A stretch of DNA of 64,000 nucleotides from JAAZIN01 sp964464625 (GTDB lineage: Bacteria > Bacillota > Dethiobacteria > DTU022). The position numbers and the translations under genes were made by a program. Within the stretch, counting starts at the first letter, position 1. Each line of letters starts with the position of its first letter. Shown piece after piece: positions 16,851 to 25,495 of this stretch. The notes under the pieces are model-generated. The model saw nothing but the letters and a program-made list of their open reading frames with translations, searched no databases and had not been told where the DNA came from. The DNA is taken from NCBI GenBank assembly GCA_964464625.1, contig CAYXKD010000004.1, positions 1 through 64,000 of the forward strand, given 5' to 3'.

Positions 16851-17483
16851 TTAAGGTAAACCGAGGACCAGAAGGACAAGTGTTTCCATAGCATTATACA
16901 TGTATTGAAAAAGAGGCACAATAATCCGCCCTATGGCTCCGCTGAAGATGAGCACCATGAGAATTATGGGTGCGTAGGGCTCTATCTGACGGAAAAGGGA
17001 GGCGATGTTGTCCGGCGCCAGGGAGGCGAGGATCTTTGAACCGTCCAGCGGGGGTACGGGAATGAGGTTAAAGACCCCCAGAAGGACATTGAAAACAGCC
17101 AGGGTCTCCATGAACTTGATGTAGGGCATCGAGATAAAGCCGGCCTTGACGGGAATATAGAGCAGGAAAAGTGAGACCAAAGCGAGGATAAAGTTGGCCA
17201 GCGGGCCGGCAAAGGAGACCCAGATCATGCCCGAGCGGTAATCGCGAAAATTGTAGGGATTGATGGGCACCGGCTTTGCCCAGCCGAATCCGAAAAGCAG
17301 CAGGGCAATAGTGCCAATGGGGTCAAGGTGGTGAATGGGGTTCAGGCTGAGCCGCCCCATCCGCTTTGCGGTGGCATCCCCAAAATAGTAGGCCATCCGG
17401 CCGTGAGCATATTCATGGATGGTGATGGCCATCAGGAGGGCCGGAATTCTATAGACCAGCTCAAGCAAACTGTTGGGAAAAAT
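16851..17483 (-). CDS. Site-2 protease family (M50) membrane protein, probable AUU start
   Basis: The zinc-protease motif HEYAHG and the distal NLIPVPPLDGSKIL (third ligand Asp) mark an M50 rhomboid-like/S2P protease with about six membrane helices and no PDZ domain. The upstream gene ends in AAGGAGGAGTAG, and the only frame in register begins ATC-ATT-TTT-CCC-AAC-AGT before the TTG at 17468. The TTG is 21 nt from the ribosome site, while ATT 17483 lies 6 nt from it, and starting there restores the usual N-terminal [M]FPN...IPALLMAI. I therefore place the start at ATT (210 aa). Substrate unknown. Confidence 0.87.
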   Translation of the reverse strand: MFPNSLLELVYRIPALLMAITIHEYAHGRMAYYFGDATAKRMGRLSLNPIHHLDPIGTIALLLFGFGWAKPVPINPYNFRDYRSGMIWVSFAGPLANFILALVSLFLLYIPVKAGFISMPYIKFMETLAVFNVLLGVFNLIPVPPLDGSKILASLAPDNIASLFRQIEPYAPIILMVLIFSGAIGRIIVPLFQYMYNAMETLVLLVLGLP

Positions 17484-17486
17484 GAT

Positions 17487-20156
17487 CTACTCCTCCTTTC
17501 TCTGCTGCAGGTAGGAATGCACAAAATCCAGCTCTTCATCATAGCTGCGCAGCTCTCCATCGAGAACCGCCCGGCGCAGGGCGCTCAGGATCTCCCCGAA
17601 GAGAGGGCCCGGCTGCAGGCCCAGTTCTTTCAGGGCGCCCCCCCTGAGCCGCGGCCGCACATGCTGCAGGCTTTCAAGGTAAAGCCTGACATTGTCCTGC
17701 ACCGCCCTGTTTTTCGCCAGGGCATGGAGCAGGAGCAGCGACTCGGGGGCCAGGGGATCAAGCCTGTTCACCAGGATGCTGGGGCGAAGGCTGGCGCCGC
17801 CCGAAGAGGAAAGCTCTTCAAGCAGCAGCGGGACATCGCGGCATCCCTGCAGAACCACTCCGGCACGGCGGCGCGACAAGCCCAGCCGCCGCAGGATGGC
17901 CTGTTGATCCTGTTTTCTCAGGTCCAGGATCAGGCCGCCCAGGTAGACGAGCTCTTTTTCAGGGGGGCTGGGCCATTCCCGCATCTCCGCCCAGGCCAGC
18001 GTTTCGGCGATGCGGTTAAGGCGCTGCCAGGTTTTGTGATTTGGCGAAAGACGGGGATAGATGAATTTCAGAATGTTCAGCTCCTGGAGCCGCATGAGCA
18101 CTGCCGCCGGATCATGTTCTTCGTAGATAAGGCTTATCTCCTGGGCCAGGCGGCGCCGGCTGATCCTGTCGAGGACCCTGCTGCGCAATGCCTTCACAAT
18201 AAGGGCCAGGGTGCCTTCATCAATGCGGAAGCCGAAGCGCTGCTCAAACCTGACGGCGCGGAGCACCCGCAGGGGGTCATCGACAAAGCTGAGATTATAG
18301 AGGGTCCGGATTACACCGCGGCTCAGGTCCTCGCGCCCGTTGAAAAAATCGTAGAGCTGCCCAAAGGAACCCGGGAGTATGGAGCAGGCCAGGGTGTTGA
18401 TGGTAAAATCGCGCCGGTATAGATCGTTTTTCAGGCTTTCCGTTCCCTCCACCTGCGGCAGCGCCGCCGGGGAGGCGTAAATCTCCTGCCGCGCCGTGGC
18501 AAAATCAAGGCGGAGTCCCTCTTCCAAATAAATTGAAGCGGTGCCAAATTGTTCGAAGACCTTGAGCTTGCCTCCCAAAAATCTGACCATTTCCCCGGCA
18601 AAAGAGATGGCATCGGGGATGACTGCAAAATCGAGGTCTTTGGCAAGGGAGGCTCCCAGGAGGAGGTCGCGTATTGCTCCGCCCACAAGGTAAACCGATG
18701 AGCCCGCCAGCGCCGCCCGCTGCCCCATTAAAAGAAGGCGGCTCAGCCAGAGCGATGGGAATCTGGCCCGGATCAGCGCTTCCACATTATCTAGGGCGGA
18801 GGGCTCCGGCCTACTCTCTGTTTTCACAAGGCTGCCCCTGGGAAGAGGGGATTGAGAGCGGCGGTCGAGCCGGTAAAGATAGCGCAAAATATCGACGGGG
18901 GTGACCATGCCCAGGGGTTCTCCCGCATCACCGGTAATGACAATCTGCCTGGTTTTATGCTCCACAAAAGCGCGGCGCAGCGCAGTAACAGATTCCCGCG
19001 GGCTTGCCGTAACAGGGTGCCGTCTCATAAAATCTTGCACCGGAGCATGGCCAAATTCGCTGCGCAGAGCTTTCTGCAGATCTCTGCCGCTGATCATGCC
19101 GGCGACTTTTCCTTCCTCCACTACAGGAGAGGCATCATATCCCTCAGCCTCCAGATATTCCTGTGCCCGGGTTACGCTCCAGGCGGCTTCAACGGCTGCA
19201 ACAGGCGTGGAGGCAATCTCCAGGGCGGAAGCTGGAGGGGGGAGGTATCTTTCAAGCAGATCAAGGAGCCGCTCCCTGAGAGCGGCAGCTTCTTCTGTTT
19301 TAATTTCCGTGGTGACTGCCCGGCGGTGCCCTTTTGCGCCCAGGGGAGCCAGCAGCAGAAGCAGATCAAGGTCATCGGCCGTGGACCTTGCATCCAGGTA
19401 GACAGCGCCCCGGGGCAGGGTAACAATAGTCAGGGCCAGGTCCACCTCTTCTATCTGTTGGAAGCGGCGGATGAGCATCCCCATGCCCCCCCTTTGCTCC
19501 TCAGCGGGCACTGTGGTCAGCAGGATCCGGCGCTCGCAGAGCTCAAAGAGCTCGCTTGCTTCCAAAAGTTTCGTAAACAGGCTTTCCCGGTATGCTGCGG
19601 GGACTGCATGCATATATTCCTGGAACAGCGCCACGTTGATCCCCTGATCCCACAGATAAGCGGCGGCGGCGGCATCCCGCGGCGTTGTATTGGCGCCCGT
19701 CAGCGAAGCGGTGTCCCGGTAGATCCCCAGCAGCATGAACGTATTCTCCAGTTCGCTCATGAGGATCCGGCGCTGGCGGATCTCTTCCAGCAGCAGCGTT
19801 GTGACCGCCCCCACAGGCTCCACCCGGATTTCGCTTCCCTCGAGATCATCGGGCGAGGGCGGGTGATGATCGTAGATATGCACTTCGCGGGCTCTATTCA
19901 CAATGGGCTCGAATATGCCCATTCTTTTTCGCTGACGGCAGTCAACAATAACGGCTATCTCCGCGGGGGGATACTCTTCCCCCCCGGTGAATGTTTTTAG
20001 CGGGAGCTGCGCGCCGTGGTTTTCTAAAAAAAGAGCTGCATCGGGCTGGATACCCTGGGGAATCAGGGCATAACTCCCGGGATATATTTTTGTTGCCGCA
20101 ACCAGCGCCGCCAGAGCGTCAAAGTCCGCATCATTGTGAGTCAATATGATTGTCAA
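17487..20156 (-). CDS. tRNA nucleotidyltransferase fused to DHH phosphoesterase and CBS domains
   Basis: About 889 aa. The N-terminal DHH domain (THNDADFDALAALVAA, later YDHHPPSP) is followed by a DHHA1-like region, a CBS pair (about 310-425) and a polymerase-beta-type nucleotidyltransferase head (VYLVGGAIRDLLLG, KDLDFAVIP, about 490-530) with the RNA-binding body (RRDFTINTLA, DDPLRVLRAVRF). The architecture matches the split A-adding or CCA-adding enzymes known in some anaerobes and thermophiles; the DHH part may degrade oligoribonucleotides. TTG 20156 gives the family-like start TIILTHND; GTG 20174 is an alternative. The CBS pair suggests adenine-nucleotide control. Confidence 0.9.
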   Translation of the reverse strand: MTIILTHNDADFDALAALVAATKIYPGSYALIPQGIQPDAALFLENHGAQLPLKTFTGGEEYPPAEIAVIVDCRQRKRMGIFEPIVNRAREVHIYDHHPPSPDDLEGSEIRVEPVGAVTTLLLEEIRQRRILMSELENTFMLLGIYRDTASLTGANTTPRDAAAAAYLWDQGINVALFQEYMHAVPAAYRESLFTKLLEASELFELCERRILLTTVPAEEQRGGMGMLIRRFQQIEEVDLALTIVTLPRGAVYLDARSTADDLDLLLLLAPLGAKGHRRAVTTEIKTEEAAALRERLLDLLERYLPPPASALEIASTPVAAVEAAWSVTRAQEYLEAEGYDASPVVEEGKVAGMISGRDLQKALRSEFGHAPVQDFMRRHPVTASPRESVTALRRAFVEHKTRQIVITGDAGEPLGMVTPVDILRYLYRLDRRSQSPLPRGSLVKTESRPEPSALDNVEALIRARFPSLWLSRLLLMGQRAALAGSSVYLVGGAIRDLLLGASLAKDLDFAVIPDAISFAGEMVRFLGGKLKVFEQFGTASIYLEEGLRLDFATARQEIYASPAALPQVEGTESLKNDLYRRDFTINTLACSILPGSFGQLYDFFNGREDLSRGVIRTLYNLSFVDDPLRVLRAVRFEQRFGFRIDEGTLALIVKALRSRVLDRISRRRLAQEISLIYEEHDPAAVLMRLQELNILKFIYPRLSPNHKTWQRLNRIAETLAWAEMREWPSPPEKELVYLGGLILDLRKQDQQAILRRLGLSRRRAGVVLQGCRDVPLLLEELSSSGGASLRPSILVNRLDPLAPESLLLLHALAKNRAVQDNVRLYLESLQHVRPRLRGGALKELGLQPGPLFGEILSALRRAVLDGELRSYDEELDFVHSYLQQRKEE

Positions 20157-20384
20157 GCCGCCAACCACCGTCACCCTCTATTGCCTGAATAGATCCGTAC
20201 TTTATAGATTATACCATAAAGCAGGGATGAGAGGTGAGAGCCCGACGACTCGAAGCAATCATCCCCCGGAGGTGGTCCCCCAGAGGTCCCCCGGAGCCAC
20301 CCGATCCCACCCGGACTGGCCCCTCCGCCCACCTGGCAACACCCCTTTGCTTCCCATATAGTGTGCAGCTCGCCGGCTTTCAGA
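20157..20384. other. Intergenic gap upstream of the tRNA nucleotidyltransferase
   Basis: About 230 bp. No gene is seen. It contains CCCCCGGAG/CCCAGAGG-type short duplications at 20263-20290 and leads directly into the 47-bp direct repeats. No convincing promoter hexamers were found. Confidence 0.4.
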
Positions 20385-20483
20385 AATAAAACCAGCTTTA
20401 AAAACTAGCTTTTCAAGACCTGACCCCCTCGTTTGGAATAAAACCAGCTTTAAAAACTAGCTTTTCAAGACCTGACCCCCTCG
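20385..20483. repeat. 47-bp direct repeat, two identical copies
   Basis: The 47-bp unit at 20385-20431 recurs without change at 20437-20483, separated by 5 bp. Each contains an inverted AGCTTTAAAAACTAGCT segment and the word CAAGACCTGACCCCCT. A third, partial copy in opposite orientation lies at 63231-63264. It sits just after the spoVAF stop. Confidence 0.9.
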
Positions 20484-20492
20484 GTTCGTGGT

Positions 20493-21953
20493 TTATTTTT
20501 CGGTGCGGTCGCTGTCTTTTGTTTGCAGCCAGCGGGGGCGGTAGAGCTGCATGGGGATGGGGCGCCGGTAAAATATTAGCAGCAGCGCCTTGAGGTTGAA
20601 GGGGATAAGCGGCCAGAGATAGGGGAAGCCGAAGGATTTTGTGGTCAGGAGGCGGATAAATATGAGGAGAAGTCCCAGGATCAATCCGGGCAGGCTGAAA
20701 AGGCCTGTAAGCAGGATCAACATCAGGAGAACGACGCGGTTGGCCAGGCTTAGTTCCCAGCTGGGCTGGGCAAAGACGCCGAGAGCAACAAGGCCGGTGT
20801 AGAGGAGCACCTCCGGTGTGAAGAAACCCACCGAAACGGCAATCTGGCCGATGAGCAGTGCGCCGACGAGACCCAGGGCGGTGGCAAAAGGTGATGGGGT
20901 GTGAATGCTGGCCAGGCGGACCAGATCCAGCCCAAAATGGGCAAAGATAAATTGCAAATAGATGGGGATGCTTGCTTTCTCTTTGGGGCCGATAAATTGT
21001 AACGATTTGGGCATGAAATCGGGGTGTGTCGCCAGCAGCAGCCACAGGGGAATAAGCAAAATAGAAAGAAAGGCGCCCAGGAGCCTGACCCAGCGGATGT
21101 AGGTGCCGATGACAGGGTTCTGGCGAAATTCCTCTGCATGCTGGAGCAGGTGGAAAAGCGTTACCGGCACGATCATCACCGATGGCGATGTGTCCACAAT
21201 GATGATCACATGGCCCTCGATAAGATGATTGGCTGTTACATCGGGCCTTTCCGTATAGCGGATGACGGGAAAGGGGTTCCAGAAGGAGCGGGTAATGAAT
21301 TCTTCCACTGTCTTCTCCGCCATGGGCAGGGCATCTATATCGATCTTTTCAATCCTGGAGCGGACATGCTCCACGATCTGCGCATTGGCAACGTCCTTGA
21401 TATACATGATGACGATATCGGTAACGGAGCGGCGCCCGGCGCCCATGATCTCGCATCTCAGCTGGGGATCGCGGATGCGCCGCCGGATGAGAGCCACATT
21501 GAAGACGAGCGTCTCCACAAAACCATCCCGTGATCCCCGTGTGATCTTCTCGATATCGGGCTCCTCGGGGTTGCGGGCGGGATATTCCCTGGTATCGATG
21601 AGCAGTCCCTGCCGCTCTCCGTCGATTAAAAGCAGCATGGGGCCGGCGAGAACCTGCCGGATGGCCTCCTCAAGTTCATCCACCGGGCTGGTCTCTCCAA
21701 AAGGTATGATTTCGTTAAGCAGTTTCTCCATGGGGTTGGTGGCAATCTGCTCCCTGGGCACCTGAAGCAAGGATTTGATAATAAATACTGAGACTTCATT
21801 GTTGGTCAGACCGTCAACAGAGAGCAGGAGAGCGTTTTTACCTCCCACCTTGAACTCCTTCAAGATGAGGTCGAAGTTTTTATCGCCCAGCTCAAGGCGT
21901 TCCTGGAGATAGGCTTTATTCTGTTCCAGTTTCTTAAAGATCGCTGTGGACAT
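20493..21953 (-). CDS. spoVAF: SpoVAF, GerA-family spore membrane protein
   Basis: 486 aa of the GerA family. A soluble N-terminal half (about 1-250) is followed by several membrane helices in 270-450, with conserved GETSPVDELEEAIRQVLAGPMLLLIDG and NPFPVIRYTERPDVTANHLIEGHV. Its position as last gene of spoVAC-AD-AE-AF identifies it as SpoVAF rather than a germinant-receptor A subunit. It modulates release of dipicolinate during germination. The ATG lies about 15 nt from AGAGGG, so the ribosome site is weak. Confidence 0.93.
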   Translation of the reverse strand: MSTAIFKKLEQNKAYLQERLELGDKNFDLILKEFKVGGKNALLLSVDGLTNNEVSVFIIKSLLQVPREQIATNPMEKLLNEIIPFGETSPVDELEEAIRQVLAGPMLLLIDGERQGLLIDTREYPARNPEEPDIEKITRGSRDGFVETLVFNVALIRRRIRDPQLRCEIMGAGRRSVTDIVIMYIKDVANAQIVEHVRSRIEKIDIDALPMAEKTVEEFITRSFWNPFPVIRYTERPDVTANHLIEGHVIIIVDTSPSVMIVPVTLFHLLQHAEEFRQNPVIGTYIRWVRLLGAFLSILLIPLWLLLATHPDFMPKSLQFIGPKEKASIPIYLQFIFAHFGLDLVRLASIHTPSPFATALGLVGALLIGQIAVSVGFFTPEVLLYTGLVALGVFAQPSWELSLANRVVLLMLILLTGLFSLPGLILGLLLIFIRLLTTKSFGFPYLWPLIPFNLKALLLIFYRRPIPMQLYRPRWLQTKDSDRTEK

Positions 21954-21993
21954 GATTTTTGTATTGATCCCTCTCTTCCCCCCGGGGCGACTT

Positions 21994-22347
21994 TTAGCCC
22001 CTGGGATTGAAAATCAGCGCCACTAAAAAGGCGAAGACTATCGCCGCGGTGATCCCTGTGCTGGTGAGTTCAAACATCCCCGTCAGAATACCGATGACAC
22101 CGCGTTGGGCAGCTTCCGACATGGCCCCCTTGACAAGGGCATTGCCAAAGCTGGATATGGGCAGGCTGGCCCCTGCTCCGGCAAATTGAATCAGCCTGTC
22201 GTAGAGGCCCAGCCCTCCCAGGATGCCGCCTGCAACGACGAAGCCGGAAAGAATATGTCCCGGCGTAAAGGGGGTCAGGTCAAAAAGAAGCTGGCCCACG
22301 AGGCAGAAAAGCCCGCCAATCAGAAAAGCGGTGAGGTAGCTGCCCAT
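21994..22347 (-). CDS. spoVAE: SpoVAE, dipicolinate channel membrane protein
   Basis: 117 aa, nearly all membrane helices. It carries the SpoVAC/AE family words TPGHILSGFVVAGGILGGLG and GAGASLPISSFGNALVKGA. It is part of the inner-membrane channel that moves dipicolinate into the forespore and out at germination. AAGGAG precedes the ATG. It follows spoVAD after a 160-bp gap with low-complexity TATCCCTG/TATACCC repeats (22360-22500). Confidence 0.95.
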   Translation of the reverse strand: MGSYLTAFLIGGLFCLVGQLLFDLTPFTPGHILSGFVVAGGILGGLGLYDRLIQFAGAGASLPISSFGNALVKGAMSEAAQRGVIGILTGMFELTSTGITAAIVFAFLVALIFNPRG

Positions 22348-22506
22348 ATACTGTACTCCTTTCCCTTATACCCGTTATGCCCGTCGTGTGTCTGTGTATC
22401 CATGCGCCCTTGTATCCTTATATCCGTATGCCTCTGTGTCTGTATATCCCTGTATCCCTATACCCCTGCACCCGCGCGCCCAGCGCAGGCAAACCCGCAA
22501 CCCCGC

Positions 22507-23514
22507 TTACATCTCCAGGGCTACAGCATGGGCCACACCGGGGATGGAGTCGCCCTGAGAGAGGGTGGTGGGACTGTGCAGCGCACCTGTGGAGATGGCG
22601 AGGACCCGCTTCAGCTCTCCCGCCCTCATCCGCTTGTAGATGTGGCCCAGAACCACCACCCCCGAACAGGCGCAGCCGCTGCCCCCGGCATCCACTTTCT
22701 GGACCTCGGGATTGTAGATCATAAGGCCGCAGTCGCTGTAATTCTGCCCGGGGAAATAACCGCTGCGGGCGAGAAGTTTTTTCAGCAGTTCCGAGCCCAC
22801 CAGGCCCAGATCGCCGGTGACGATAAGATCATAATAGCCGGGATTGCGCTGCAGCTCCCGGAAATGCATGATCATCGTTGAAGCCGCCGCCGGAGCCATG
22901 GCGGCACCCAGACTGAAAGCATCTTTTTCGCCCAGATCAACGGCTTTGCCCGTTGTGATCGCGGTAATGCGCGGCCCCTCCCCCGCTGCACTGATCACTG
23001 CCGCAGCGCCCCCGGTCACGGTCCACTGGGCATGGCTGGGGCGCTGAAAGCCGTATTCCGTGGGGTAGCGGTACTGGCGCTCGGCGCTGGAGTGGTGGCT
23101 CGAAGTCGCCGCCAGTACATTGGCGGCAAAGCCGCCCGCCACCAGCAAGGCCCCCAGTGAAAGCGACAGGGTAAGAGTTGAGCAGGCACCGTAGAGCCCA
23201 AAATAGGGTACGGCCAGCGCGGCGGCGCTGTAGCCTGATACGGTGATCTGGTTCAGAAGATCGCCGGCCAGAAAATAGTCTATATCGGTGAGCTGGAAAT
23301 TCCCTTTCTCCAGCGCACGGGAGCAGGCCTCCTGGAGCAATTTCCGCTCGGCAGCCTCGAAACTCTTCTGGCCGATACGTGCATCCTGGTACACCAGGTC
23401 AAAATCATCGCCCAGGGGGCCTTTTCCCTCCATGGGCCCCACCACAGCTGCTGTTGATGTGAGAGATGGCGGGGGATTGAGCAGAATACTCTGCCGGCCT
23501 ATTTTTTGGCTCAT
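22507..23514 (-). CDS. spoVAD: SpoVAD, dipicolinate-binding spore protein
   Basis: 335 aa with the thiolase-like fold of SpoVAD. Conserved segments include VGPMEGKGPLGDDFD at the start, YDLIVTGDLGLVGSELLKKLL, and ALHSPTTLSQGDSIPGVAHAVALE at the end. SpoVAD binds dipicolinic acid directly on the inner spore membrane. AGGAAAG precedes the ATG. Normal family length. Confidence 0.96.
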   Translation of the reverse strand: MSQKIGRQSILLNPPPSLTSTAAVVGPMEGKGPLGDDFDLVYQDARIGQKSFEAAERKLLQEACSRALEKGNFQLTDIDYFLAGDLLNQITVSGYSAAALAVPYFGLYGACSTLTLSLSLGALLVAGGFAANVLAATSSHHSSAERQYRYPTEYGFQRPSHAQWTVTGGAAAVISAAGEGPRITAITTGKAVDLGEKDAFSLGAAMAPAAASTMIMHFRELQRNPGYYDLIVTGDLGLVGSELLKKLLARSGYFPGQNYSDCGLMIYNPEVQKVDAGGSGCACSGVVVLGHIYKRMRAGELKRVLAISTGALHSPTTLSQGDSIPGVAHAVALEM

Positions 23515-23547
23515 CTGCTTTCCTCAACTTTTCCGGTTGAACTCAGC

Positions 23548-24003
23548 TCAAAAAAAGGCGGAAATCAAGCCTACGATGAAGGCGGTTATCACACCGAAAA
23601 GGAGCACCGATCCCGCCAGGGAGAACATGTGGGAGCCGATGCCCCGCACAAGGCCCTCCTTTTTGAACTCAAGTGCCGCCGAGGTGACGGAATTGGCGAA
23701 ACCTGTAACCGGGATGGCGGTGCCGGCGCCGGTAATGTGAGCCAGATGATCGAAAACCCCCAGGCCTGTGAGAAGCGAGGCCAGAAAGATGACCGTGGCT
23801 ACAGTGGGGTTGGCCGCCTCTTCAGCTTTAAACCCCAGGATAATATAGATGTTTTGAATGGCCTGCCCCAGGACACAAACAGCCCCGCCGCTGATAAAAG
23901 CGGTGACAGTGTTGCGCAGCAGCGGCGGAGCGGTTTTCTCTTTTTTGGCAAGTTCCCGGTATTCTTCGGCACTGATGTTCAGCTCATCGGGAACAGCAGA
24001 CAT
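23548..24003 (-). CDS. spoVAC: SpoVAC, dipicolinate channel membrane protein
   Basis: 151 aa from ATG 24003, which has GGAGGGG upstream; an in-frame start at 24042 would lie in the dodecin gene. Four or five membrane helices with GGAVCVLGQAIQNIY, HITGAGTAIPVTGFANSVTSAALEF and GSHMFSLAGSV, all typical. SpoVAC is the mechanosensitive pore component for dipicolinate release in Bacillus. The operon order is dodecin-spoVAC-AD-AE-AF. Confidence 0.95.
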   Translation of the reverse strand: MSAVPDELNISAEEYRELAKKEKTAPPLLRNTVTAFISGGAVCVLGQAIQNIYIILGFKAEEAANPTVATVIFLASLLTGLGVFDHLAHITGAGTAIPVTGFANSVTSAALEFKKEGLVRGIGSHMFSLAGSVLLFGVITAFIVGLISAFF

Positions 24004-24019
24004 GGAATCCCCTCCGCGA

Positions 24020-24232
24020 TTAGCGATCTCCGCGCACGCCAAAAGCGAGTTTCATGTTTACCTTGTACTCCCTGATCTCCCCGTTATCCAGGCTTGCCGT
24101 CCAGTTTACAACCTCCACACCGGTGATCCCGTCAAGTGTTTTCGAGGCCTCCCTGATAGCGCTCTGCATGGCATCATCCCAGCTGATTCCTGATTCGCCG
24201 ACAAGCTCAATAACTTTGGCCACTGTAGTCAA
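24020..24232 (-). CDS. Dodecin family flavin-binding protein
   Basis: 70 aa from TTG 24232, which is spaced 9 nt from AAAGGGG and gives the usual beginning TTVAKVIELVGES; ATG 24241 touches the ribosome site. The core NWTASLDNGEIREYKVNMKLAFGVR is diagnostic for dodecin, including the conserved Trp that stacks on the flavin. Dodecins are 12-mers that store or sequester FMN, riboflavin or CoA. Its position as leader of the spoVA operon, 17 bp before spoVAC, suggests forespore expression. Confidence 0.9.
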   Translation of the reverse strand: MTTVAKVIELVGESGISWDDAMQSAIREASKTLDGITGVEVVNWTASLDNGEIREYKVNMKLAFGVRGDR

Positions 24233-24425
24233 TGCAGTCATCCCCTTTGTTTATATGAATTATCAGGCTGCCGGAAGAAGCCGCAGGCTTCGCCATCACA
24301 GGATAGGTGCGGCGGGGCTGTTCCGGCGGGGCTGAAAAAAGCAGGTAGAGCACCAGGCCGGAGAAGATAAAAAAAAGCGCTGCCCAGAGCAGTATAGCGA
24401 CAAATTTTCTACCTCTCCGCGAAAT
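24207..24425 (-). CDS. Small single-pass membrane ORF with probable AUU start
   Basis: A 72-codon frame overlooked by ATG/GTG/TTG searches. It reads ISRRGRKFVAILLWAALFF, giving a basic N-terminus and one strong membrane helix (about 8-30), then a Pro-rich outer segment, and ends inside the start of the dodecin gene. GGAGGG lies 7 nt before the ATT, and the frame begins about 40 nt after the sigma-G promoter. No family was recognised. It may be a forespore membrane peptide of the spoVA operon. Alternatives are an untranslated leader or a degraded gene. Confidence 0.45.
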   Translation of the reverse strand: MSRRGRKFVAILLWAALFFIFSGLVLYLLFSAPPEQPRRTYPVMAKPAASSGSLIIHINKGDDCIDYSGQSY

Positions 24426-24464
24426 GGTTTTTCCCTCCAGACAAATCTCTTTTCAGCACGATTT

Positions 24465-24494
24465 TAGTATGCAGGTAATTGTTTATTTTATTCA
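24465..24494 (-). promoter_or_regulatory. Sigma-G promoter of the dodecin-spoVA operon
   Basis: Minus strand TGAATA (24489-24494), 17-nt spacer, CATACTA (24465-24471). Both boxes match the Bacillus sigma-G consensus (GHATR and CATWHTA). SpoVA operons are sigma-G controlled in known spore formers. The first downstream frame is the small membrane ORF at 24425. Confidence 0.8.
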
Positions 24495-24782
24495 CCCGGG
24501 CGGTGGGCGGCGGGACGGGGCGGGGCGGGGCGTTGCGAAGCGGGGCGGGGCTGATGGAGACTGGCGGGGCTGATATATGCAGGGGGGGCGGAGCGGTGCG
24601 GAACGGTGCGGGGCTGATGGAGACTGGCGGGGCAAGCTATGACGCGGCCTGACATATGTGGTTTGGTAAGCGGGGCGAACTGCGGCGAAGCGGAGCAGGG
24701 AGACTCCAGATGAGGTCAGGCGGCGCCGGCCCGGGGCAGGGCAGCCCCGGTGGGGCAGAACAATCGGGAGCGCCCGGTGACA
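24495..24782. repeat. GC-rich repeats between sigF and the spoVA promoter
   Basis: A 24-bp word beginning GGGGCTGATGGAGACTGG occurs at 24547-24570 and 24610-24633. The surroundings are runs of GGGGC and GCGGAGC. No gene is present in this 288-bp interval; the region separates sigF from the spoVA operon. Confidence 0.7.
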
Positions 24783-25490
24783 TTACATTCCGCTTTCCAT
24801 CTGCATATAGGTGCGCAACTGCCGGAGAATTCTCTTTTCAAAGCGTGAAACCTGGCGCTGGGTAAGGAGAAGGCGCCGGGCGATTTCAGCCTGCGTCAGC
24901 TCTTCAAAAAAACGGAGGATAATGAGGCGGCGCTCCAGCGGGGCCAGCTTCATCATCCCATCGGAGAGGGCCAGGCGTTCCAGCAGGCTCTCCTCTTCGC
25001 TAAGCCCTTCTCTTAATGGGGGCGCCTCCTCATCCAGCGAGGCGGGCGGCAGCGAAGACTCCATAATGAGGGCGATATCTTCAGGGGCAACCCCCAGGGC
25101 GGCGGCAAGTTCGCCCGCGGTGGGCTCGCGCTGCAGGGTTTGCATCAACTGCGCACGGCAGCCCTCCAGCCGGCGCGATTGCTCCTGCAGGGAACGGCTG
25201 ATTTTAAGGGGGGAACTGTGAGAGCGGCGGTAGAGGCGCATCTCCCCTTCGATCCAGGAGATGGCAAAAGTGACAAATTTCACTCCCCTGGCCGGATCAA
25301 AGCGCTGCGCCGCCTTGATCATACCGATCATCCCGGCCTGAAAATAATCCTCCAGCTCTGCATCGCGGCGGGCTATCCGCCGGGCATAGGCCCTGACAAG
25401 CGGCTCCAGGTGCAGGAAAAGCAGCTCCCCGGCCTCTTCTTCACCCTCCTGGAAGCGCTGCAGCAATTCCTGCAGCTGCTCCTCGGACAT
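24783..25490 (-). CDS. sigF: RNA polymerase sigma-F factor
   Basis: 235 aa with sigma-70 regions 2 (DYFQAGMIGMIKAAQRFDPARGVKFVTFA-like), 3 and 4 (LTQAEIARRLLLTQRQVSRFEKR). Its place right after spoIIAA-spoIIAB identifies it as the first forespore-specific sigma factor. It is held inactive by SpoIIAB and released by SpoIIAA. It begins 5 bp after spoIIAB. Confidence 0.96.
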   Translation of the reverse strand: MSEEQLQELLQRFQEGEEEAGELLFLHLEPLVRAYARRIARRDAELEDYFQAGMIGMIKAAQRFDPARGVKFVTFAISWIEGEMRLYRRSHSSPLKISRSLQEQSRRLEGCRAQLMQTLQREPTAGELAAALGVAPEDIALIMESSLPPASLDEEAPPLREGLSEEESLLERLALSDGMMKLAPLERRLIILRFFEELTQAEIARRLLLTQRQVSRFEKRILRQLRTYMQMESGM

Positions 25491-25495
25491 GATAT

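Noticed and set aside
18852..20000. 382-aa plus-strand open frame
   Set aside because: Antisense shadow of the DHH-CBS-tRNA nucleotidyltransferase gene; no ribosome site or domain.
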